This document shows, in pieces, positions 11,301-23,300 of a stretch of 64,000 bases of DNA. Origin of the DNA: Plazaster borealis (Eukaryota > Echinodermata > Asteroidea > Forcipulatida > Labidiasteridae); the NCBI GenBank assembly GCA_021014325.1, contig CM037459.1:15588501-15652500 (forward strand), written 5' to 3'. The first letter of the stretch is position 1; every line of letters begins with the position of its first letter. The position numbers were made by a program, and so were the translations under genes. The notes beneath the pieces are model-generated. The model did not search any database. It saw only the letters and a list, made by a program, of their open reading frames with translations, and was not told where the DNA came from.

Positions 11301-14300
11301 AACTGCTAAATTGAGTTCAAATTGCACGAAATTTATTGCGAAACAGAATTTTCCCAGGGAAACCCCCTTTTTTTTACCAATAACAATACACATTCCGATA
11401 GTCTGGAAGGGGAATAATTTATGCACCTTTTCGTCAAATCTGATAACATGATCTGGAGTATTATCTGCACAATGAGAATTGCCAAATAAACATCAGTTCA
11501 ACCAGAGGACTCGTGGTTCAATTGATAAAACATTATTTTGAATGATAATTGTTTTGTCTCAATCTGAATCGCTGTTGTACATGTATACGTGGCCTTTGGA
11601 GATAACCCCGCAACCGGATCAACAAATTTCTTAGTTAGCTATTTTTGGCTGCCTTGACAAATATCAGCTTTGCTTACCAGCAGTGCTATAACAAAAATAA
11701 GAAAAAAAACAAGCTGAATTGAATGCTGTCCTATTTAAAAAATAATATAGAAAATTGGAATTAATTCCAACCAGAGGCCATAGAATGATTGAAAGTATAT
11801 CAACTGCTAAAGTAGAGAAAAATGTTGGTCACCAGCAAAAATACCACGCTGTATGTATATAGTGCTTGTAACTGGTGCCCTGTTGATCTTTGATACAAGG
11901 AGACAAATAAATGAGGTAGAATTTCTGAGCAGTTTTGTCATCGCCATGATATTATTATCCCTAGATCAAGATCCGTTTGCAAAAAGTGCACCTTAGTCTG
12001 TCATTCAGCAGTAGTATGATATGGGTCCGAGATCAAGAAAATCGGATAAGTTTATATTTTGAAGTAAGAGAAGAATAGGCCGCTGTGATATAAAAACTAC
12101 TTATCGTGTTTTTTTTAATTTACCTATAATTTAGTATCAGCATGGGGTCAGGAGTGGGAAGTTGCTGAGATTCATGACACAGAGACAGCATACAAAGCAT
12201 TTCTCAGACAGGAGATAACAGCTGATATCAAGGTCAAAATTGGGCTCAATAGCGTCAACATTACCCTCAAAGGTAAATATTTATTTTATTTGTAGTCAAT
12301 AAGTACCCTTTCATTTATTTATTTATTTATTTATTTAAAAAAACCAAAGAGACAAATTACCAACAAACATAGAACATAGAGATCATAAATTACAAGCCTG
12401 TTAAAGAATTATTTTCACTCAATAACTGGAAATCTATACTCTAGAGAAGAGCCACGAATCAAAAGATCATGCAATACGAAACAACACTGATACAATATTT
12501 TTACTATAACCTCTGTTAGACAATTTTAAAGTTGTCCTTGTCTGTTTAGAGTTTTGCTAATAAAAGGCATTTCTTAAAACAGGGGCAAACCTTCGAAAAG
12601 AATGAGAATGATGATGATAATGGTTAACAATTGGAGATATCCCCGTACATTCCCAAACCCACACTGAGCTCCCCAAACAAGCATGTGTTTTCCAAGTGCT
12701 CCAAGCCATCATAATATGACAACCCCAACAAAGGGACTGTTACCATGGACGTATTGTTTGTGCCAAATGTTTGCCCTTTGTCAGTATAGGAGATTCATAC
12801 AAGAACCTTCGTGTCCAGAAGCTCGTCTCACTTTTCAAATAATAAATCTGTGGGGTAAAAGGATGTGAGCAGAACACAATTGAGGGATTACAGTAAGATT
12901 GAAGTAGGCCTATATAAGCACGTGAGAGATACTCAGATTTGTAACAAGTTAGAATTCACATCTTAGCATTCATACCCCCCCTTCAAGGAATACAAGCCTA
13001 CCAAAGCTTTTCCCGATCGTATTTTTTGAGGTCAAATTTTTCTTTGGATATTGGCACTAGCTGCTGCCATAACCTTCACATGCATATAATGATACCAACA
13101 CAGCGTAGAGCAAGAACCTTTGGGTACACGGTTAATTTAAGTCCGTGAGAATGATATGCAAGGAATAAAGGGGCATATTTCGGTTGAAAAAGTTAAAGGT
13201 CTTTGATGTATCAAACATGGATCCAGAAACTAGTCAGTAACCATGATGTGTTTTATACTTATTTTGCAGTGTATGCCTACACTGTAAAAATAATGGGCAA
13301 AAATTTACCCAATTTTTTACCCAACGTTGCTTAAACTATCAACATGCCCATCTTTTAGGTACTTTTTTACCCATCTCAGTTGGGCACTCTGATTGCCAAA
13401 TAATTGGGTAATATTTCCTCATCAAATGTTTACCCTTTTTCTGGGTATATGATAAATTATCAATTACCCATTTATTGGGCGATGATTTTTTTTTACCAAT
13501 ATTTGGTAGAAAGGTTTTGTGTAGCAGTTGGGCAATCATTACTTCATGGGTCAATATTTATTGTGTTATCCAACAAATGGTGAATATAATTAACCATTTG
13601 ATTCACAGTTCCTCAGATGTGTTGTACGTCCATGCATCAAAACGCTTTTTTCCACAATGGCGAGTGGTGGCGAGCTGTGCCCTTGGCGTCTCTCTCAAAA
13701 ACGTGGGGTTGCCCAGTGGTTTGTAGATGCTTTTGAAGGTTAGTTTTTAACTAAATAACGTTTGTTTTCTGTTTAGCTGAGTCTTGACAGTTGCAGTGCA
13801 AGCAATGCAGTGATAGTGCCATTCGTGTATTGTTGTTTTACATACACATAATGTTTTAACATTACGATACATGTACACGAATGGCATGATAAAACTGAAA
13901 ATAATTCAATGGCAGTAGCACTGTGTTGCTTGCTCTGCCACTTTCACGACTGTGTACAACTAAATAGGAAACAACACTTTATATTTAGTTAAAAACTAAC
14001 CTTCAAAAAGTCGTATAACCACTGGGCCACAGCCACTCCTCCACTCGCCATGTTGGAAATGATCGTTTTTATGCTTTTGCACCCCATGTGGTTTAACTTT
14101 ACCCAACTGTATGTGGAAAGATGCCCAACGATGAGGCAGAAGAATAATGTCTTGCTATATAATGGGTAAACCTGATAAATAATACCCAACTGATGTAGTA
14201 TATTTACCATTTGTTCAGTGTTTTTGTTTCAGTTAACCAACAGGGAAAATGCCACACATGTTGGAAAAAGTATTAACCAACGAAACTCACGAATTATTAC

Positions 14301-17300
14301 CTAGTTTGCCCATTTTCAGATTACCCATCAACTTCTTTGCCCTTCATTTTTACAGTGTACTTAATTTTAAATCTTAAAGTATACACGTATTCGTCCTCAG
14401 ACATCCAATACTGTATTCAGCTGTTGAAATTTGCACTTTGATATCAGATTGCTTGGACTCGGTCAAATCATGTACTCATAATAGACCCTACTCGTTGTCC
14501 CAAGTACTCGTCGAGGGCTTTTCTGCCATCTTTGTTCTGCCATCTATTTATACATAGTTTTGTCCAACAACTCGTCTAAAACCTTTGGTTCGTAGTCGTT
14601 TATAAAAGTATATTATACACAAGAATTATTATCTCCACCATCACACCAATCACTCCCATCTGTGCAATGGTGATGTTTGTTTGTTGTTGTTTTTTAACTC
14701 AACAACATTATCTTCTTCTGTATGTATTTCTCCACATAACATCCAGAATAATTTAATTACATAATTTTCCTGATTGCAACCCTGAATCAAATTGATGAGT
14801 CAGTTTCTTCGCAAATGTGTGCTAATCTAACCCAACTGTTGTTAAACTGATTTTGCTTTTTATTTCATTGAAGTAAATGGTTCTGAATGAGTGGTACATA
14901 ATTTATTTCACAATTAGATTATACTACATTAGGCAATTGTTGCGACCGTGCAATCTGTGACTTTGGTCCAAATATTCCCGTTGGCCACTTTTCATTACAG
15001 GAAGCAAAAACAAATCCGTTTTAACATTTGTTCTCCCATCTCAGCTGCTAATAATTCTATTCATGAACATCCCGATGAGATTATCAACTACAACGAAAGG
15101 TTTCACTTCTATGGAGGACAGGGACGCATTGGGTTTGGGCGATTCTGTAAGTTTTCTTCTCTCATAATTCCCATCCAAAGGATTGTTATTTTCAATAAAG
15201 TGTCATCTATTGACGACGCACTCAGTAAATCAAGACGCAAATAGTTACAGGCAAACATCATGGAAATCAAACAATGATTATTTTAAAACTAAGATCTGTG
15301 ACGAAATGCACAATTAACCCAAAACATAATTTACATGTAAACGGGAAAGCAGATTATGACACAGTGATGTCTGACTAGCCTGTATATACTTTGGCATTGT
15401 TTGCTAATTTGAATTAACATAAACATGAAGACTCCAACGGCATATTGTAACTTAATACATAACGTCTTGGTCAATAACCTGGTTTAGGGTAGTTGTTGAA
15501 ATAATTATTATTAGAAAAAACTAACCCAAATTGAACAGCTGGACGTATCAATCGTGAGTTCCGTGAGGCCCAGTGGAAGGGTGTTCCCTTGCCAATCCTG
15601 TGGATCGCAGAGTACTTCACTCTTGATGCAGAAGACATCCGCTGGGGCCGCTCCTACCGTACTGCTGGCTATTACGCCTGGATATTGGTATGGTATGTGT
15701 TTAAAACAATTAAGGTTTAGCATTATTAATATTTTACAGATACGAAACCAATCTTTCGAACGATTTTTCATCAAGATTTGTTTTACACTGTCCCCTCCCT
15801 ATCTGGTTACGTCACTGCCCTTTTCGTAGTCGGAGCATACTTCAGTCTTGCCAGTTAATTTGTCAAATTGTTGTCAAAGTCTTTAGACCATTGTTCAAAA
15901 CCTCATCAATATTACCTTATTTGTACCCACAGTCTAAATGTCGTTTGGATGTGCAGTGCTTTACTGTTGGATTATTATTGGGATACATCTGTTTTCTTTT
16001 CTGGTTTTTGTTTTTGGGTTTATTATCAAGAGAGTACAATGACTTTTTCACCTCATCACTTTCAAGAATACTTTTCCATAAAGTGAGATATTTAAATAAA
16101 TGTTACACGGACTGTTCTGGATCAGCTCATTTACTGATAATGTTGCGGTCATTGTGCAGCTCAAACTTGAAAATCTGGTCCTATCTGCAATCAGCTATTC
16201 CTGACTTAGCATTATTGCAGACTGATAAATCTAAAGGGTGGCTTTAAACATCTGGTCATCTTCCAAATTCTCTAGGACTGCCTTCCCACTGTGGATTTTG
16301 TCCATGGCGCTAAGCTTCATGGTGCTGCGTTACTGCGGGTACTTCCTGATGATGACCGGGGGATGCTTGTGGTTGGGTAACGTCTTGTGGGCCGCTGTTC
16401 GCTTTGGATCCACAAATCTTATCATACCTTTCAACGAGGATAAGAAGCTGACATTCACCTATGGTGCTACCTTTTATCTGTGCCTTGTGGCAGGTAAGTC
16501 CGAAAACATACATGCTTACTTAATAATGTTTCGAACAATTTTCATAAACTGTATAGATAATGGCAATCTAAATTAGTCACATTATACGACTATGAATTGC
16601 AGAAATATAATTTTATAGCAGATTTTCGATGCACTGTCGGGAATTATTTGGTTTCGTGACCACAATTATATCAATGCAAATGGTTCTCGTCTTTGTTTCA
16701 GGTCTCGTGGCCGTTGTCAGTGGTTTCATTGTCTTCGTCATGGACATTCGCTTTCCGAATGCGTTATCCACTTTCTTCAATGTTGACCCTCTGGCCGATT
16801 ACGAAGAGACCTTTGTGTACGACAAAAACACCGGTGGCGCTAACAATGGGGCCTCCAATGGCCACGGCTCCGAGAGAGAAGCGGTTAGCTTAAAACAATC
16901 TTTCCCCTCTTTTCTGACAGACGGTCCAATAACTCAAACCACGGTCTTTGGGGGTCTGGGGCGGGGCGATTTTGACAATTTCTCCCCAGAAACAAAAAAG
17001 AGGCTTGAAAATGTCTACCACAGTGAGTTTGCTCCTTCAGAAACCGGTTCAATTATATCAATCAACTAAACTTGCTACACTGGAAGGGTCAGTCTATTTA
17101 AATCAAAATAAACATAACAAAACAGTTTTGATGTGGGTCAGTTTAATGTTCGAGTTTAAACTTATACAGTAATGAAACTGACAATGTTTACATGCCTGAT
17201 GTTCATGCATTTATGTATCTTTCAATTTCCGCTGAAAAAAGGGATTTTCATTCATGCGATTGAAAAGCATCATTAGTGAGCTGAGAAGGCTGGCAAACAA

Positions 17301-20300
17301 CTCGACTATCGTATTCATACAAAGGTTTATGCTGGTAATCTGAACAATATTTATCTCGGACTGGGGTCAAAAACCAAACCTTGACTCGCCTAATATTATG
17401 ACAGTCATAATTCAACTTTATCAAAATAAAATGGCAATATTATAAGATATTTTTAATTAACATTAAGTGTTCTTTTAAAATAAACTTTTTCAACGTTTGT
17501 TTAACTCATGATAAAAAAAACACCTGACTACGCTGCTGATACGGCTGATGTGATCCAACTTACTGTGGTTCCTTTTTCCATGCCCTGGGAGGATCGTTCC
17601 GATTGCCCATAGCCCTGGGAGGATCGTTCCGATTCCCCCATAGCCCTGGGAGGATCGTTCCGATTCCCCCATAGCCCTGGGAGGATCGTTCCGATTCCCC
17701 CATAGCCCTGGGAGGATCATTCCGATTCCCCCATAGCCCTGGGAGGATCATTCCGATTCCCCCATAGCCCTGGGAGGATCATTCCGATTCCCCCATAGCC
17801 CTGGGAGGATCATTCCGATTCCCCCATATAGGTCAGAGAGTCCATACAGGCCCGAGGGTCATAACTTATTTAACGTCTTCAAAGCCCCCAATAATTTGAG
17901 TGTACTTATTTTCACTAATCACCACATTGTGTAATGTTTACAATTTCGATTAATATTGACTTTTTTCTTTTGACACGTCACTTGTTTGCTCCCGAATCTT
18001 GAGGTTGTAAAATCATATAAGACGGTCACCCTGTTAATGTGAATTCTACACCTTTTTGTATGACTTGTGCTTTGTTTTTCACATTTTAACTGAAACTACC
18101 ACAAAGTGTGCTTTTAACAAATAATGTGTTTTTCCTCAACATTTTGTGTGTTTTTAAGGTTTTTGTTCCGTTTTTGAACGAAAGTGCAATCATTGCAATA
18201 GTAACAATTCCGCTGAAACTCAGGAATTATCCAAGAAATAAAAGCACTTTTGTTTTGGGGGGTGCAATTTTATTTTCAGCATTAAGACAATTTATATTCC
18301 CCAAATCCACAATTGTCACTACGCAAGTGTGCTTTTTAAAATCCAGAAAAAAAATCAACATTTTAATTGCAAAAACCATGTTAAAAAGTTTTGGGGGAAA
18401 AAATTTGTTTGAGGTTGTTTACAAATTCTTCATGTAAGTGCACGTCACAACACAGAATAGGCCTATTGGGAGTGCTACATGTATTAACTATCTGCACAAA
18501 TATTCATATTCAGAAAACGCTTATTTGTTTCAAATAGTTTATTTGTTTAGATTCTATTTAATTCCCCTTTTCTTTGTAAGAAGTTGTTTGGTGCCATAAA
18601 ATTTCAAATGGTGGAGGGTCTCCATGTTTTGCGTCCATAATATGTTTGTTAGCTTGGTTAACATTCGCTTTGCCCCCCCCCCCTTCCCACCCGGCTATTC
18701 TGGTAATCGGTTGCTATGGTCAATGATAGGTAAGACCAGGTTCTGCTTCCATAACACTCTTTTTAACATCACCCTCTGTACTCCTCTTTTCCTTTCCCAA
18801 TTGTCTTTGTTGATAAGATGTTGCCAAGCAAAGCCGTATATCGCCAACGGGCGCAGTCCCGCTTTGCCGTAACCAGGCGCAAGCCTCGCAACTCCCAGCT
18901 GGAAGAGGCCATTGACACCGATGACAATGCGTACGTGTCTCATCTTGGTTTTGTAATGCATGTGTTGTCTCAAGTATATTAACTTTAAACAATTGACTGA
19001 CTTTGTAAGTTTAAGAAAAACTAATTACTTATTTTCTCCTTAATTATACTTTTTTTCTTCAAAAAAACCCAAATATATATGAATATACCAAGTCTAAATT
19101 AACCTGAATTACTTGTCTAACCTTTAATTAAAATTCTATTCAAAAACTGTACACTTAAACAAAAAAGTCAGCATGGTTGTAGCCAGACACATATCAGGGT
19201 AACTTTTAGATTATGTGTTAATAGTACGGGTACGGGTAGGCCTACGGTAATACACGTAGGTTTTGTTTTGTTTTTTGAACCATGTTTTTTGTTTCCTTTA
19301 ACAAAAAATCAAGTATTGAAGTGAACCACATACTTAACTTTTTCCAATTTTGAACAAGGAAATCCAGACAATGAGACTAAAAACCATGTAATTTAAAATT
19401 TAATTAATTCATTCATTGTCGACTGCCTAAACATTATTCACTGCTATAATCCTCATTCAAATGGTTTAATTGTCTTAACTAACACAATAAGTATACATTT
19501 CCTTAAATTTGATAATTTTTTAAAAACTTTTATTCGGCACACATTCAACGTTGGGAGTATACCCCAATCACAACTATTTTATCTATCTATACCATGTTCT
19601 CTTACGTCAAAGCACCATATCATTGCCAAACTATTAGGTCACCGTGTATTCTTTTGTTGTTGGAAATGCTTGTAGTATTAGTAATGTTACTTAAATGGAT
19701 GGGTGCACCGCCACGATTCAAGTCATTGATCAAACCACACTTTGCTTTATTTTTTAACTTTGTTATATTAAACAATAACGAATAATCATTCGAGGATAGA
19801 TAGGAACACTGCAGTATATATAATGATTAATGCAGATAGTCTTTCGTTTTTAAACTTGAAATAATTTCAAAAGAAGAACAATCAATTACTAATATCAATG
19901 CTGGAATATTTAGATGCCAAGGGTGTGCTTAAAAGGTCTGTATATGTTTAGTACGGTAATGACTCTGACAATTAATGGCAATAAAAACTTACTTACAGCA
20001 GCTTTGGATAGTATATGCATTTTGGGAAACTTTTCACGTCGAAGTACTGCGGTTATGGAAAAAAAATATCCCAAAAATTTGAATCTGAGAAGCATTACTG
20101 CAGTAACGTTTCTCAGATTGTGTATTCCAATCGCAGATTTCTCTTCCTTCATGGACATAACCGCTCCAGATTTTCGGTAATATCTCAAAAACGCTATCCC
20201 TTTTTGAAATGAAATTATCACAGGTTATGGATTGAAACAAACAGTGGGTTCCAATTAACAAACGTATACAACCACTTTAAATAGATGTATAGATTCTAAG

Positions 20301-23300
20301 CAAATTTAGTGGTAGCTTTGGGCTTTTAAAGCAACTTCCGCAAATTTAAAATGTTCACGTTTGAAAATCAGCTCTTGACTATTGCTTAAAAGTATTTTGG
20401 ACAGCCTATTAGTTTACTGGTTAACAAAATAATAATATGCTAAATCTACTCTGAACTTGTGTTAGCACAAAGTATACAAATATCATATCTGAAATGTTCT
20501 GGAAGTACCTATGTAGAGTGACATGCCATTTAGGCGTATATCGTGAAGTGCTTCACAAAGGTTTGTTTATACATAAGTCGACAAATTGTGTACAAAGCTG
20601 AGAAACATGCCTCATCTTGATTACATAACACCATACCGCCGATATCATGCACACATCATCGAACAGTAAACCAGTCATGCCAATCATGCTCATCACACAT
20701 GTGTGTAAAGGCCATGTCACACAGGGCAATTTTTAGTGGCAACCAACTGCACTGCATGCAAAAGAACACCTTGGTATCACAGGAGTTATTTTTCTAACGA
20801 TGTCTTACAATACTCAACAAAATGATGTGAAAATTTAAACGTGAACACCCTATTTTTGCCCTGTGTGACATGGCCTTTAAGGTTGATGTTACATCGTTGT
20901 CGAGTTCCCTATACCTCCTACGCATTGTCGTTTTCAGCCACACCCATTGGAAGTGGACTGTGCCCTGCCACACAACATTCCATACAGTAAACTGTCAAAA
21001 ACTTGATAACTTACGCTGGATCATCAATTACTTTCACAATTTAATGTTGTCACTTGAACTATTTTTGACACTCGTTACCTTTTTAAAGGAATTTAACTTT
21101 AATGCCAGCATAATAAATAAAATAAAATTTAAAAACATGTTTTCGTGTACATTTAGCCATACATGTTTTGCTGCTCCACACACTGACCCTGCATTTTATT
21201 CAGCTTAAAAAACCACCACTCAATTTAAAATAGCACATTATGTATCCATCACTTGGTTATTTAATGTTTAGTTCTAAATGTTCAGCAGAGAGCATTCAGA
21301 GACAAATTTGAAAGGGAAGCTGCTAATATGGAACGTGGTTTCCTGTCCCACTACCAGGAATAGATGCTCTTTAGTGACTCCACCTTTTGTTATTAGATTC
21401 ATTCACCCATTACTTTCTTGTATATATAACATGTGCTTGGCTTGTCTCCTTCATTGCATCTGATGAAGGAGTTGTTGCTGCGAAAGCTTATGCAACTTTT
21501 TATGAAAACACTAACCCAAATACAATGGAACACTCTTTTATATAAGACGCTTTCTTAATTCAAAAAATTAATGACGATTGTATTTTGATATTGATTCTAA
21601 CAAACTTAATACCCTTGGTTTATTACCTAAAACTTAATACAACTATTTAACATAATAGACACAATCGGCAACCGGCGTCACGTGACTTATAGTGGGTATA
21701 CAATGTAAACAAACAGCGCGGTGTGTATGGAAAAACATGGCAGCGTCCGAGTGCCACTGCTGTAAGGGGTCATGATTCATATTGCATTTGTTGGTTGCAA
21801 GTTGCAACACGATTTTAACTTTTCTAAATCCATCTGAAGTAATACAATACTAATAATAATAATAACGTAAAATTATATAGCGCCAAAATCCGCCAAAAAA
21901 GACGGAAGTGTGGCCAGTTTTGCAATTTTCAAACGTTGTCGAAATGGTTTGGTAAAGCTCCGAAAAACAGTGGCACACAAACAATCCTGGAAGTTTTGTT
22001 TATAAAGGGAAGAGTGAAATCATACATGTAGCCGTGTTCAAGCAAATCAGAGGATGAGATCATCATGTAGCCCCAAATTTTTGTTCATGATATTCGATAT
22101 AGGCATCATATTTTATGAGGGGTGGACATGCAAAGAAAATAGTTAGTCAAGACCGGTTTATACGCACTCAAGGTGTTCAAAAGGCTTATAATTTGTTATG
22201 GTTTATATGAAGATTCTCCCCGTAACGAGTGAGAATCATAATGAAGTGCAAGCTTTAAAAAAAAACGTTTGATGAGACAAGTATAGTTCTTTTTAGAAAG
22301 GGGCGGGGGAGAGAAAAAAACAGAGGAAGGGGCAAAGAAAAACCGCGGGAGGGCCGGGAGGGCGGACGGAAAGGACAGACGGAGAGGAGTGCCCAAGCAC
22401 CGGCTCCGCCCAGACAGTCTGCTGAAAATTAATGATGTGTTGATGGGAGCCATCGGAGTGCGGGACTAAATGTAACTATTTACGGCGGTAGCCAATGAGA
22501 GAAAGCAATCGGTATAGGGAATCGTTGTGTATTACTGAATTTTATGTCCCATGGCTCCGGAGAGGTCTCTGAAAATAACCAAGTTCGTGTATTGTTCAAG
22601 TTGGTAGGTTAAAAAGTCAGTAGGTGATGGTTAAAACAGAGCTTTTCTTCGATGTGTTCAAGCAACCTGCCGGAAAACTACGACAATCCCATTGAGCTCC
22701 CCGTGCTTAAACACTGCGCGCGAGGGTTTGTTATGATTCTGTACCCACTATACGTCACGTGACCACCGCTAGCTGGAGTCGCCGATTGTGTCTATTGGTA
22801 ATGTGTTGGTTTGTAAGCATGTTTTTTCGAATGATAAGCTTTCTTGCACGTACAATGTTGCTTTTTAAATGTTCGTGTGGTGGTTTGGCGGATGAAGTTT
22901 TGTTTACAAATTGTTATCATTCTTGTATTTACATAAAGTGACTGGTTGAAATGTTTTCATTGTACAGGTACTATACATTGGATGAGTACAGATAATGCAC
23001 ACTGGATCGGTCCATTCCAATTTAGGGATTTTACTTGTATTTTCAAACTGGTGTACCTATTGAAAACTGTAATTGAGAAATAAGAAGAAACAGATAATCA
23101 AAAAGGTATCTTCTCTCCGGGGTTTTAGCAAAAATGTCTTAGTGCTAAACCTGTAATCAAAATCAAATAGTGTTCATTCAATGTCTAAAACAGAAAACAA
23201 ACAAAGCCGTGAATGGATATAGAACATCATTTTATGCAAATTATTTGTCCCTTATTTGGTTTGGCAGACCAAGTGGAGAAAGGTCTCAGCACTCCGCAAA

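Noticed and set aside
17490..17751. Minus-strand frames with a repeating ILPGLWGNRND-type peptide
   Set aside because: They lie wholly in the 31-bp minisatellite within DUOXA intron 7.
18108..18437. 109-codon hydrophobic frame in DUOXA intron 7
   Set aside because: No ATG in good context, AT-biased low-complexity composition, no family motif, and no phase-compatible splice sites.
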